64,000 nt of DNA from positions 293,237 to 357,236 of the forward strand of contig UBMI01000002.1 in assembly GCA_900466475.1 (NCBI GenBank). The letters run 5' to 3'. Position 1 is the stretch's first letter, and every line of letters begins with the position of its first letter. This stretch comes from Hyphomicrobiales bacterium (GTDB taxonomy: Bacteria > Pseudomonadota > Alphaproteobacteria > Rhizobiales > Rhizobiaceae). Shown here piece after piece: positions 19,401-28,600 of this stretch. The position numbers and the translations under genes are program-made. Below the pieces are notes generated by a model. That model saw nothing but the letters and a program-made list of their open reading frames with translations, had not been told where the DNA came from and made no database searches.

Positions 19401-19867
19401 GCCATCTTGGCAACTTCCGCCATGTCGTCCGGCAGCGGCTCGGTCGCCGGAACAACGGGAACGCCGACGGAAATGGCAAGGTTGCGTGCTGCCACCTTGT
19501 TTCCGAGCTGACGCATCGTATCGGCCCTCGGGCCGATGAAGGTAATGCCCGCGGCGTTGCAGGCATCGACGAATTCGGGGCTTTCCGAAAGCAGGCCGTA
19601 GCCGGGATGAATGGCATCAGCGCCGGAAAGCTTGGCAACACGGATCACTTCGTCGATCGAAAGGTAGCTTTCGATCGGTCCGAGATCGCGGGAAAGATGC
19701 GGGCCGCGGCCGACTTGATAGCTCTCGTCGGCCTTGAAACGGTGCAGCGCCAGCTTGTCTTCCTCAGCCCATATCGCGACCGTTTTTATTCCGAGCTCAT
19801 TGGCCGCGCGGAAGACGCGGATGGCGATTTCGGAACGGTTGGCGACAAGGATCTTCGATATGGGCAA
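16403..19867 (-). CDS. pyc: Pyruvate carboxylase
   Basis: This biotin enzyme converts pyruvate, bicarbonate and ATP to oxaloacetate, refilling the TCA cycle. At 1154 residues it has the order: biotin carboxylase (about 1-455; KASWGGGGRGM as ATP-grasp loop, EVNPRIQVEHTVTE), carboxyltransferase (about 535-805; TDTTMRDGHQSLLATRMRT, FHTHDTSG), allosteric/tetramerisation part, and carboxyl-carrier domain with the biotinylated Lys1119 in EAMKME. The start is a TTG at 19867 (PISKILVANRSEIAIRVFR) with GGAG upstream, giving the length and lysine number of the R. etli enzyme. An upstream in-frame start would add 11 residues. Confidence 0.97.
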   Translation of the reverse strand: MPISKILVANRSEIAIRVFRAANELGIKTVAIWAEEDKLALHRFKADESYQVGRGPHLSRDLGPIESYLSIDEVIRVAKLSGADAIHPGYGLLSESPEFVDACNAAGITFIGPRADTMRQLGNKVAARNLAISVGVPVVPATEPLPDDMAEVAKMAGVIGYPVMLKASWGGGGRGMRVIRSEADLAREVTEAKREAMAAFGKDEVYLEKLVERARHVESQILGDTHNNVVHLFERDCSIQRRNQKVVERAPAPYLSEAQRQELAAYSLKIAQATNYVGAGTVEYLMDADTGKFYFIEVNPRIQVEHTVTEVVTGIDIVKAQIHILDGFAIGTEESGVPKQADIRLNGHALQCRITTEDPEHNFIPDYGRITAYRSASGFGIRLDGGTSYTGAIITRYYDPLLVKVTAWAPNPLEAISRMDRALREFRIRGVATNLTFLEAIITHPKFRDNSYTTRFIDSTPELFQQVKRQDRATKLLTYLADVTVNGHPEAKDRPRPSEDAANPIVPYIDGGKIPDGTKQLLDQLGPKKFGEWMREQKQVLLTDTTMRDGHQSLLATRMRTYDIAKIAGTYAHALPNLLSLECWGGATFDVSMRFLTEDPWERLGLIREAAPNLLLQMLLRGANGVGYKNYPDNVVKYFVRQAAKGGIDLFRVFDCLNWVENMRVSMDAVAEENKLCEAAICYTGDILNSARPKYDLKYYTDLAVELEKAGAHIIALKDMAGLLKPAAAKVLFKALREATSLPIHFHTHDTSGIAAATVLAAVDAGVDAVDAAMDALSGNTSQPCLGSIVEALRGSERDPGLDPEWIRRISFYWEAVRNQYAAFESDLKGPASEVYLHEMPGGQFTNLKEQARSLGLETRWHQVAQAYADANQMFGDIVKVTPSSKVVGDMALMMVSQDLTVADVVSAEKEVSFPESVVSMLKGDLGQPPSGWPEALQKKALKGEQPYTVRPGSLLDDADLDAERKTIETKLEREVSDFEFASYLMYPKVFSDFALASDTYGPVSVLPTPAYFYGLADGEELFADIEKGKTLVIVNQAMSGTDSQGMVTVFFELNGQPRRIKVPDRAHGASGAAARRKAEPGNATHVGAPMPGVISRAFVVPGQVVSAGDVLVSIEAMKMETALHAEKDGTVSEVLVKAGDQIDAKDLLVVYAG

Positions 19868-19986
19868 TGTACTCTCCTCAAAGCACGAAAAAACGGGCAA
19901 TGCTGCACCCGCGAAGAGAATTCTTAACGTGCTGTTACAGAAAGTTCAATTTCCCTCATCTCGAGGAAATAGAATTTCTCCAGATC

Positions 19987-20727
19987 TCAGGTAATCAGAC
20001 CATACCGGAAAGCAAGTGCCACGGCCTGCTGCCGGTTCTTAGCCCTGAGCTTATCCTGCAGACCGTTCATGTACCAGTCGACCGTATGGTTGGAGATCTT
20101 CAGATGTTTGCTGATTTCCATCGAGGTCATGCCTTCGGCGAGATAATGGAGGATTTCCATTTCGCGCCGGGTCAGCTGCGTATCAGTTATCGGCACCGTT
20201 TCCAGTGCTGCAGCCTCTCCCTGCAGATCGAGCAGCCGCCAGAAGGCTTTGCGGGCAATCGCCTCGAAAAGCGAGATTTCCGCTGGTGAGAACTCCACCG
20301 GCTTGCCAGCGAGGCTGAGGCTGCCGAGGATGCCGTTTCGTCCGTAGATCGGGAAGACATAACCGTCTTCCAGACCATGGCCGAAGGCGTCGACCATCAT
20401 CTGCTCCATGCGGCGCTGATGCGGATCATCGCGAAAGGCAGCCATGCTGTCACGCCAGCGGAAGGGCCGTTGCGCGCGAGCAAGATACCGTACGGTCGGA
20501 TCGACGAGCACATATTTTTTTACCGCATAAACGTGTGACCACCTGTCCGGCCATCGACTGGCCATAGTCACACTCCATGGGTTGTCTCCCTGCTTGGGAT
20601 GGCGAAGCAGCCCATAGAAATCGAATCCGCTCGCGCGGATCACCTTGTCGAGTTCGTCGACAGCACGTTCGCTGTCGGAATGTTCCTCTAGAGTGACAAG
20701 CAATTGAATTAAAGAATGAATTTGCAC
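19987..20727 (-). CDS. expR: LuxR-family quorum-sensing regulator, probable ExpR
   Basis: This 246-residue regulator has an N-terminal autoinducer-binding domain and a C-terminal LuxR helix-turn-helix (about 178-235; LTRREMEILHYLAEGMTSMEISKHL). The conserved acyl-homoserine-lactone pocket residues are present: Trp63, Tyr67, Asp76-Pro77, Trp91 and Gly118. It should therefore be a true AHL receptor. No luxI-type synthase gene is nearby, so it is an orphan or solo receptor. The name ExpR rests on gene order: in Sinorhizobium meliloti and R. leguminosarum the expR gene lies beside pyc and ndvA, as here. ExpR controls exopolysaccharide and motility genes in those species. Confidence 0.75.
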   Translation of the reverse strand: MQIHSLIQLLVTLEEHSDSERAVDELDKVIRASGFDFYGLLRHPKQGDNPWSVTMASRWPDRWSHVYAVKKYVLVDPTVRYLARAQRPFRWRDSMAAFRDDPHQRRMEQMMVDAFGHGLEDGYVFPIYGRNGILGSLSLAGKPVEFSPAEISLFEAIARKAFWRLLDLQGEAAALETVPITDTQLTRREMEILHYLAEGMTSMEISKHLKISNHTVDWYMNGLQDKLRAKNRQQAVALAFRYGLIT

Positions 20728-21044
20728 AAAATGCCCCTTGCCCGGACCAATGAGGCCGCCGGAGCAGGCCTTGATAACCCGCCACTGAACGGTCTTTACA
20801 AAAAATTACAGTTCACAAACTGGATGGTGCGCTAGACGCTCCAGGTAATGCAAGCGCAAATTGTTACGATCTAAGCCTAAGCAACAATTTCGAAACTATG
20901 GCCAGTTATCGCACTGGCGACTGCGCCAGAAGGCAAATTTCGAAGCCGGACTCCAAACCTGAATATCCTGTTAATCGTCGGTTCAGGTAGATTTCTGTAG
21001 CATCGCACCATCCCGTTTTTCGCAGATGCAAAAGAGGTCCCGAC
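20728..21044. other. expR-ndvA divergent intergenic region
   Basis: This 317-base gap holds the promoters of expR (minus) and ndvA (plus). No open frame with a ribosome binding site was seen. It contains the inverted repeat AAATTGTT (20858-20865) / AACAATTT (20883-20890) with a 17-base spacer. AAGAGGT at 21032-21038 is the ndvA ribosome binding site. Confidence 0.6.
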
Positions 21045-22808
21045 GTGTCGTTATTCAAGGTCTATGCAAGGGCTCTGCGCTATCTTGGCGCCTACAAGCT
21101 CCGCGTATCCCTCGTCGTTATCGCGAATATCGTATTGGCGGCCATCACCATCGCCGAGCCGATCCTGTTCGGTCGTATCATCGACGCGATTTCCGGCAAG
21201 GGTGAAGTCAAGCCGATCCTGATGATGTGGGCGGCATTTGCCGTCTTCAACACCATAGCTTTCGTTCTCGTGGCGCGTGAAGCCGACAGGCTGGCCCATG
21301 GCCGCCGCGCAACGCTTTTGACGGAGGCTTTCGGTCGCATCATCTCCATGCCGCTTTCCTGGCACCACCAGCGCGGCACATCCAACGCGCTGCATACGCT
21401 GCTGCGCGCTTGTGAAACCCTGTTCGGCCTGTGGCTGGAATTCATGCGCAACCATCTTTCGACGGTCATTGCGCTTGGCCTGCTCATCCCGACTGCAATG
21501 TCGATGGATCTGCGTCTCTCCGCAGTCCTGATCGTACTCGGTATCGCCTATTGGATCATCGGCCGCGTGGTCATGAGCCGCACCAAGGACGGCCAGGCTT
21601 CGGTCGAAAACCACTATCATACCGTCTTCGGCCACGTCAGCGATTCCATCAGTAACGTATCGGTGCTGCATAGCTATAACCGCATCGATGCTGAAACGCG
21701 TGCATTGAAGTCCTTTGCCGACCGCCTGCTGCAGGCGCAGTATCCGGTGCTCGACTGGTGGGCGCTTGCGAGCGCGCTGAACCGCATGGCCTCCACGATC
21801 GCCATGATGATCGTGCTCGTCATCGGCACCGTGCTGGTTCAGAACGGCGAACTGCGTGTCGGCGACGTCATTGCCTTCATCGGCTTTGCCAACCTGCTGA
21901 TCGCTCGCCTTGACCTGATGCGTCAGTTCGCCACGCAGATCTTCGAAGCCCGTTCGAAGCTGGAAGACTTCTACAATCTGGAAGATTCCGTTCGTGAACG
22001 CGAGGAACCGGCCGGCAACGGCGAGATCAAGGACGTCAAGGGCGATGTCGAGTTCAACGACGTTTCCTTCGGCTTCGCCAACAGCTCGCAGGGCCTGCAC
22101 AACGTCTCCTTCAAGGTGAAGGCCGGCCAGACGGTTGCGATCGTCGGCCCGACCGGCGCCGGCAAGACGACGCTCGTCAACCTGCTCCAGCGCGTTTACG
22201 ACCCGCAGGGCGGCCAGATCCTCGTCGACGGCCATGATATCAGCAAGGTCACGCGCAAGTCGCTGCGCCGCTATATCGCTACCGTCTTCCAGGACGCAGG
22301 CCTGCTGAACCGCTCGATCAGCGACAACATCCGCCTCGGCCGCGAGAACGCGTCGGAAGAGGATATGCGCCGTGCCGCAGAAGCCGCTGCCGCTGCCGAC
22401 TTCATCGAGAACCGCGATGAGCAGTACGAAACCCATGTGGGCGAGCGCGGCAACAAGCTCTCCGGTGGTGAGCGCCAGCGTATTGCGATTGCCCGTGCCA
22501 TCCTCAAGGATGCGCCGATCCTGGTGCTGGACGAGGCGACTTCCGCCCTCGACGTCGAGACGGAAGCGCGCGTCAAGGCGGCAATCGACAACCTGCGCCA
22601 GAACCGCACCACCTTCATCATCGCTCACCGTCTCTCGACGGTCCGCGAGGCGGATATGGTGCTGTTCCTCGACAATGGCCGCATCGTCGAGCACGGCAGC
22701 TTCGATGAGCTCAGCCATTCGAACGGCCGCTTCGCTGCTCTGCTCCGCGCCAGTGGCATCCTGACGGACGACGAAGTCCGCAAGGCTCATGCGACGGAAG
22801 CAGCCTGA
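21045..22808 (+). CDS. ndvA: Beta-(1-2)-glucan export ATP-binding/permease protein NdvA (ChvA)
   Basis: This half-size ABC exporter moves cyclic beta-1,2-glucan from cytoplasm to periplasm. The 587-residue protein has a six-helix transmembrane domain (about 15-310) and an ATPase domain (about 335-570) with Walker A GPTGAGKTT near 368-376, the signature LSGGERQR near 471 and Walker B LVLDEATSALD. Length matches NdvA/ChvA. The start codon is GTG with AAGAGGT eight bases upstream. It faces opgC and ndvB, a convergent order like chvA-chvB of Agrobacterium. A strong terminator follows. Confidence 0.96.
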   Translation: MSLFKVYARALRYLGAYKLRVSLVVIANIVLAAITIAEPILFGRIIDAISGKGEVKPILMMWAAFAVFNTIAFVLVAREADRLAHGRRATLLTEAFGRIISMPLSWHHQRGTSNALHTLLRACETLFGLWLEFMRNHLSTVIALGLLIPTAMSMDLRLSAVLIVLGIAYWIIGRVVMSRTKDGQASVENHYHTVFGHVSDSISNVSVLHSYNRIDAETRALKSFADRLLQAQYPVLDWWALASALNRMASTIAMMIVLVIGTVLVQNGELRVGDVIAFIGFANLLIARLDLMRQFATQIFEARSKLEDFYNLEDSVREREEPAGNGEIKDVKGDVEFNDVSFGFANSSQGLHNVSFKVKAGQTVAIVGPTGAGKTTLVNLLQRVYDPQGGQILVDGHDISKVTRKSLRRYIATVFQDAGLLNRSISDNIRLGRENASEEDMRRAAEAAAAADFIENRDEQYETHVGERGNKLSGGERQRIAIARAILKDAPILVLDEATSALDVETEARVKAAIDNLRQNRTTFIIAHRLSTVREADMVLFLDNGRIVEHGSFDELSHSNGRFAALLRASGILTDDEVRKAHATEAA

Positions 22809-22828
22809 TCGGCTCGCAAGCGAATGAC

Positions 22829-22866
22829 AAAAAGCCGGAAGGGCATCGCTCTTCCGGCTTTTTTGT
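22829..22866 (+). terminator. Intrinsic terminator of ndvA
   Basis: AAAAGCCGGAAG pairs with CTTCCGGCTTTT around a short loop and is followed by more T residues. It starts about 20 bases after the ndvA stop. The A-rich left arm may also let it work for the minus-strand operon that ends at 22943. Confidence 0.93.
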
Positions 22867-22942
22867 TGGTTGGAATTCCACGTGAAACACTGACGTCAGG
22901 CCCACTCGTCATTTGCGACGTCGATCGCAGTACCTAGCTGAC

Positions 22943-23182
22943 CTAAGCTGCCTCTTCATAGACAAGATCGGGCGCGACGATCCATTCACCCTGCTTGAGA
23001 GACAGGACATCCAGTCTGCCGCGGCCGTCTCTCGCAGCGACGCCAACGAAGCGGTAGCGGCTGCCGTTCCTGTCTATAACCAGAGCGGAAATCGGTTTGC
23101 CGCGAAGATGGCCGACCACAGGCCCGTCAGTCTTGGCTGCGTCTATCAGGAAATATTCGTGTGGGACATTACGGCTGACCAT
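22943..23182 (-). CDS. Small hypothetical protein, third gene of the hydratase operon
   Basis: This 79-residue protein has no recognised domain. Its sequence (PHEYFLIDAAKTDGP, then SALVIDRNGSRYRFVGVAARDGRGR, then LKQGEWIVAPDLVYEE) alternates charged and aliphatic residues and looks like a small beta-rich cytosolic protein. Its ATG overlaps the stop of the preceding 52-residue gene as TGATG, so it is probably translated by coupling. No signal peptide or membrane segment is visible. Confidence 0.65.
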   Translation of the reverse strand: MVSRNVPHEYFLIDAAKTDGPVVGHLRGKPISALVIDRNGSRYRFVGVAARDGRGRLDVLSLKQGEWIVAPDLVYEEAA

Positions 23183-23340
23183 CAGGTGCGGCCCCCGCCC
23201 CGGATGATCGTGCTCGCGGTGGTCTTGGTTCCCGCGTGCAGCACGGCAACTACCCGTCCAGTCTCAGTCGAAGCGGGCTTGCGGACAAACTGCTTCGTCT
23301 TCTTGATCTCGACAACGAACGGCTTTCGCTGCGGCCTCAT
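23182..23340 (-). CDS. Small basic hypothetical protein, second gene of the hydratase operon
   Basis: This 52-residue protein has many Lys and Arg residues (RPQRKPFVVEIKKTKQFVRK) and ends RGGGRT; no family is recognised. The evidence that it is real is contextual. AAGGA lies seven bases before the ATG, the gene starts 28 bases after the hydratase stop, and its own stop overlaps the next start codon. Its basic composition would allow binding to nucleic acid or to an acidic partner, but this is only a guess. Confidence 0.6.
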   Translation of the reverse strand: MRPQRKPFVVEIKKTKQFVRKPASTETGRVVAVLHAGTKTTASTIIRGGGRT

Positions 23341-23368
23341 GATCTGTCCTTTCAGTTTGAAGTGAGTG

Positions 23369-24139
23369 TCACCCGAAGATGCATTCGACCTGTCCAAGTG
23401 GCCCGAAATCGGCGGCCAGATGCTGGCCGGGCCAGACCTGGAGAATGGCGGTGCACGATCCCGTGGCGACAATATCGTTGGCTTGAAGCTGCCTGCCGTT
23501 TGCAGAGAGCCGGTCTGCCAGCCAGACAATCGCATTGAGCGGATTGCCCATGACTGAAGCTGCTGTCCCGGTAAAGACCGTCTGCTTGAACAGGAAAGTC
23601 GTAATCTCGATGGCAGCAAGGTCAGCGGGCGACAATGTTCCGGTATGGTCACCACAGATGGTCGCGACATGCAGGCCGAAATCGGCGATCGCGGCGTTGT
23701 CTCCCACGAAGACACGCCGCGTCCGCCGCCCGAGGATGCCGATGGCCGGCCGGCAGTCGAGCACGGCGTCGGCAGCAGTATCGAGATTGATCGGTTCTCC
23801 GGCCTCCGGATAGGCCCGCAACATCTTGAAAACCAGTTCGCACTGGACACCGATTATGCCGGTCGGAAGCCGGAATTCCTTGGTAGCGGCAAGCAGAGCG
23901 GAAGCGGGAATCTCGGAGTAGATCGGCCTCTCAAGGCCGAGGACGCGGCGCGATTCCTCGCTGGTGCCGACAAGCGCATAGCCCTTGCGCTCAAAGCCAA
24001 GCGCATCCTGCGCAATCGCCTGAATGTCGTAAGCTTCACGTTCGGAGGAGATCAGGTCAAGCGGAAGGTCGCAGAGTTCGTTGCGCCAACGGCTCTTGGC
24101 GAGAATGTCGGCGGTGGCGTCCTTGAGTTCGAAGTACAT
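23369..24139 (-). CDS. 2-keto-4-pentenoate hydratase family protein (FAH superfamily)
   Basis: This 256-residue protein resembles MhpD/DmpE-type hydratases and decarboxylases. These use a divalent metal to add water to 2-hydroxypenta-2,4-dienoate or related acids in aromatic breakdown. The FAH-type core is seen in VQCELVFKML, LDCRPAIGILG and MGNPLNAIVWLADRL. The start at 24139 (MYFELKDATADIL) was chosen because GGGAG lies seven bases upstream. No other aromatic pathway gene is nearby; the only partners are two small unknown proteins downstream. Function on an aromatic acid is therefore unproven. Confidence 0.78.
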   Translation of the reverse strand: MYFELKDATADILAKSRWRNELCDLPLDLISSEREAYDIQAIAQDALGFERKGYALVGTSEESRRVLGLERPIYSEIPASALLAATKEFRLPTGIIGVQCELVFKMLRAYPEAGEPINLDTAADAVLDCRPAIGILGRRTRRVFVGDNAAIADFGLHVATICGDHTGTLSPADLAAIEITTFLFKQTVFTGTAASVMGNPLNAIVWLADRLSANGRQLQANDIVATGSCTAILQVWPGQHLAADFGPLGQVECIFG

Positions 24140-24372
24140 CGTCGTGCTCCCTATCATTGGCATTGCCTTTGGGAGCAAAGATGGATCGAGGCTCGTAGCC
24201 GTTCCATTCCTGATGAACAGCGAAAAAATCAAAATCTCATAGTGATCGCCGAGGGAGCGTCGTCACGGTTTCTATTGTAGCCTTGCACGCGTCTCGCGGC
24301 AGGCCCGTAGCCGTCTGCATCGAACCGGCAGCCTTTCGACTGCCGGCTTACTCAGACCTCAGGAAGCCTCGC

Positions 24373-25602
24373 CTATTTCCGTTTGTTGTGGCCGTAAGTA
24401 TCCACCGTGCGGTTGACGCGGACCGGCACCGGGATGGCGCCGCCGGCGAGTGGCCGGGCCTTTTCTTGTTCGCGCTTGTATTCAAGATAATAGGCATAGG
24501 CGAACTGCGCTGCGATGCCGGCAAGCACGAAGATCGGGCCGATGATCTGGTCGCGATTGGTGATGTAGAGCAGCACTTGGCCGACCATTGCAAGGATGGT
24601 GCCGGCGACGAAGATGTTCAGCGAGTGGCGGCCGAGGATTGTCAGGGGGTGATCGGCCGGGCGACGGAAAGCCTGTGACACCGCTGGAATGTTGATCACC
24701 AGATAGGCCAGCGCCAGTATGTGCAGAAGACGTGGCAACGACAGAAATGTCTTGTCGAAACCGGTCAGCACTGCAGGCAGCCCAAGCGCGGCCAGATAGT
24801 TGCCGAGATCCCAGAGACGTGCCGTCACCCAAATGAAGGAGAGAACGACATAGCCCAGCGACAATGCGAAAAGCAGCGGATGGTGGGGAAGCGTGCCGCC
24901 GCGCTTTATATGCATCATCGAGACGATGCCGATCGTGAAAAGGAACTGCCAGGAGAAGGGATTGAGGAACCAGTCTCCCTCGAACAGCATGTTCTGCGGC
25001 GCGATCTGATAGATACCCGCAAGAAGCCAGACCGTTCCGGAAACGGCAAGCGCCAGCAACGTGCTTTTCTCGTTCAGAAGCAGGATCAGCGGCACCATCA
25101 GCATAAGCGCACCGTACATCGGCAGGATATTGTTGTAGCCGATCTGATGGCCGAGCAGGAGCAGCGCTGGAATGCCCTCCTTCAGGTTCATGAGCACCGC
25201 CAGAATGTTGATCTCGACCAACAGGCCCGGTCGGTGAAACAGCCAGGCGCCGCAGATGAAGAGCGCGAGCGTCACGAAAGTGGTGATCATATGGGCAAGA
25301 TAAAGCGTGAAGGCACGCTTTGCCGCCTTGATCGCCACCTCCAGCCGCTTGCCTGCCTTGAAGCGAGAACCGTAGGCAAGGCCGACCGCAATGCCGGAGA
25401 TCAGCACGAAGGCTTCGGCGGCATCTGAAAAACCAAAATTCTTGGTCGTAATATATTCGAAAATTTGCCCGGGAACGTGATTGATGAAGATCGTTATGAG
25501 TGCAAGACCACGAATGACGTCGAGCCTCGTATCACGCTTGGACGCCGCTACTGACATGGAAGTTCGTTGGGCGCCAATGGCTTTGGTCGGCATACCTGCC
25601 AT
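24373..25602 (-). CDS. opgC: OpgC-type acyltransferase for osmoregulated periplasmic glucans
   Basis: This 409-residue inner-membrane protein has about ten hydrophobic segments and belongs to the OpgC branch of the acyltransferase-3 superfamily. The N-terminal motif KRDTRLDVIRGLALITIFINHVPG, with the conserved His, is diagnostic. OpgC proteins add succinyl groups to periplasmic glucans, making them anionic. It lies 82 bases downstream of ndvB on the same strand, so it probably modifies the cyclic glucan made by NdvB. The ATG at 25602 has AGGAGAG upstream; a longer in-frame version would add 15 residues. Confidence 0.87.
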   Translation of the reverse strand: MAGMPTKAIGAQRTSMSVAASKRDTRLDVIRGLALITIFINHVPGQIFEYITTKNFGFSDAAEAFVLISGIAVGLAYGSRFKAGKRLEVAIKAAKRAFTLYLAHMITTFVTLALFICGAWLFHRPGLLVEINILAVLMNLKEGIPALLLLGHQIGYNNILPMYGALMLMVPLILLLNEKSTLLALAVSGTVWLLAGIYQIAPQNMLFEGDWFLNPFSWQFLFTIGIVSMMHIKRGGTLPHHPLLFALSLGYVVLSFIWVTARLWDLGNYLAALGLPAVLTGFDKTFLSLPRLLHILALAYLVINIPAVSQAFRRPADHPLTILGRHSLNIFVAGTILAMVGQVLLYITNRDQIIGPIFVLAGIAAQFAYAYYLEYKREQEKARPLAGGAIPVPVRVNRTVDTYGHNKRK

Positions 25603-25684
25603 GGGTGTCTCTCCTGTTATCCGTTTTGCAAACGCTACGCCGGCCAAAAGGGTTCCCCGTTTGGCCGCACGAATCGCCGGAAAA

Positions 25685-28600
25685 TCAGCTTGGAGATTGC
25701 TGTTGCCCGACCGGATATCCCTCCTGGGGATTGGCGACTTCGCTGCCGTCTATCGACACACTGTAGCCGCCAGCATTGGACGCTTTTGAGACCGAAATGC
25801 GGTATTTGCTTCCGTCGCGTTCGATCTCTGCCGCAAACCCGTCCCAATTGGAAGGGAGCGACGGGTTCACAAAAAGTTGTCCACCCTTTAGCCGGATACC
25901 GAGGATACCTTCCACAGCCGCGCGGTACAGCCATCCGGCCGAGCCGGTGTACCAGGTCCAGCCGCCGCGCCCGACATAGGGGGCATGTCCATAGACATCG
26001 GCCGCCACGACATATGGCTCGACGCGATAGCGTTCGGCGGCCGCCTTATTCAGCGAATGGGTGATCGGGTTGAGGATCTGGAAACAGCGCAAGGCATCGT
26101 CGCCCCGCTTCAATTCCGCCAGCGCCATGACCACCCAGGTCGCGGCATGCGTATACTGGCCACCATTTTCGCGAACGCCCGGCGGATAGGCCTTGATATA
26201 GCCTGGATCCTTCAGCGATCTTTCAAAAGGCGGTGTGAAAAGGCGAATGATCCGGGCATCTTCGTCAACCAGCCGGTCGAGTACCGCATCCATCGCCTTG
26301 GCGGCCCGCCCTGGATCACCTTCACCTGAGAGCACGCTCAAGGATTGTGCAATCGAATCGATCTGGCATTCCAGGCTCTCCTTCGAGCCGAGCGGCGTAC
26401 CGTCGTCGAAAGTGCCGCGACGATAATAGTCGCCGTCCCAGGCAACGGTTTCGAGCGCTCTTTTGAGGTCGACGAGATGCGCGTTCCAACGCTCGACACG
26501 GGGTTTGTCGCCCCGCTCCTCGGCATAAGGAATGAAGGAGCGCAGCGTGCCGGCAAGCAGCCAGCCGAGCCAGACACTCGTACCCTTGCCGTCTATGCCG
26601 ACACGGTTCATCCCATCGTTCCAGTCGCCGCCGAGGAAGAGCGGCAGGCCATTCGTCCCCTTGCGTGCAATGGCAAGATCGAGCCCCAGAGCCGCATGCT
26701 CATAGATGCTTGCCGTATCCTCGGATACTTCCGGTTTGAAGAAGGAGTCATGTTGGCCTTCCAGCAGCGCCGGACCTTCGAGGAAGGCGAGTTGTTCGTC
26801 GAGCACGCTCTTGTCGCCGCTGACGCTGCAATAATGATCAATCGCATAGGCGAGCCAAACGACATCATCGGAGATAGTGGTGCGTACGCCAGCTCCAGTC
26901 CCCGGCAGCCACCAGTGCTGCACGTCGCCCTCGCGGAACTGTCGGGAGGCCGCATTGATAATCTGTCTTCGTGCAAGCTCAGGCTCCTGCAGCACGAAGG
27001 CCAGCGTATCCTGCAGTTGGTCACGAAAGCCGAAGGCCCCGCTTGCCTGGTAAAAGGCCGTGCGGGCCATGATGCGGCAGCCGAGGCTCTGATAGGGCAG
27101 CCAGATGTTGATGAGCTTGTTCATACCCTGATCCGGCGTCGAGATCTGCAGCTTGCCGGTGAATTCCTGCCAGAAATCCCGGTTTGCCTTCACCGCCTCA
27201 TCGAACGAGGACTCTCTGATATTGGTAAGCAGGGTGCGAGCATCCTCTTCTGTGGACGCATCGCCCAGGAAGAAAGTGATGTTGCGCTCCTCACCGGCAC
27301 CGAGTTCGATATCGATCGCGAGGATCGCCGCCGGATCGCCGTCGAGGCCTACCGAGCCGGAAAGAGCAGTAGCTGTCGTCACGGCAACAGGCGCCTCAAT
27401 CCTCCCGCTTCTGCCTATAAACTCGCGACGGCTTGCCGAGAAACTCGAAATCGTCTCGCTTGCGGCGAAGAAAGCGGTGCGACCCGAATAGTCGATGCTG
27501 TAGGGGTTCGTCGCAAACAGCGCCCCTGTCTCCTCGTCAAGTTTCGACAGGATGAAAGAAGCGGTCTTCTGCGGATTATTCCCAAGGATCCATTCGACAT
27601 AGGCGTAGAGCCTGAGCTTGCGGCTTGCAGAACCGGCGTTGCGCAGGCGCAGGCGCTGCAGCTTCACCGGCTTTTCGCGATCTACGGTCTGCGTCACTTC
27701 GAGCGCAATCTCGTGCTGCGTGGTGGAGAAGGTGGAATAACCGAGACCATGACGCGCTTCGAAACGAATATCGTTACGACGGGAAAGGCCCGCAAATGGC
27801 GTCATAATCGCGCCACTTTCGAGATCCGCTAGGTAGAGAGCCTCGCCGGGACGGTTGATGACTGCGTCATTCGACCAGGGAGTGAGTTGGTAATCGCGCG
27901 AATTGACGCTCCAGGTGAAACCGGCACCTTCCGTCGAGACATGGAAGCCGAACCGCTCGTTCGAGATGACATTGATCCAAGGCTGCGGCGTTGCCTGTCC
28001 ACCCGGCAGGCGCACGACATATTCATTGCTGTCGCGGGCAAAACCGCCGATACCGTTCCAGAAGTCGAGATCGCCCTCCTCCTCGATGGCAACGGTCTTG
28101 ATGGACGGAGCCGGCAGTGGCGGTATGCGCTTGACCGGCGTTAGGGCACGCTCGGCTTTTTCCGCGATCTCCGGCATTTCCTTAAGGGGCACAGACAGGA
28201 CGCGGGCACGGTTGATCTGGTCGACCACTTTGCCGTTCTTTGCATGTAGCGTCACGCGCGAGGCGGCGATCAGCGCCTCATAGGTACTGTCTTCCATCAA
28301 GTCCTTGCGGACCGCAAAAATATGCTGACGCAACCCGTCGGCCTGCCCGAGGCGCCGCACGTTCTCGCACATGGCGTCGAGAGCGTGCTGCATATCCTGC
28401 GCATAGGACGAGGCGCGCTCATTCATGATGACAAGATCGGCGGCCACCCCGCGCGAACGCAGATATTCCTGCGCCAGCAGCGCTTCTCGGGCGACTTCAA
28501 GATCCATGTCGTCATCGATGCGCAGCGTGAAGATCGGGAAATCGCCCGAAATCGCCAGCGGCCAGAGCGCCGACTGCGACTGCATGCCCGCACTGACGGC

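Noticed and set aside
21051..22790. 579-codon open frame antisense to ndvA
   Set aside because: It mirrors the high-GC third-position pattern of ndvA; ndvA has all ABC motifs, while the antisense product has none.
24325..24346. Stem CCGGCAG/CTGCCGG downstream of opgC
   Set aside because: No T-run in either direction and only a seven-bp stem, so it was not called a terminator.
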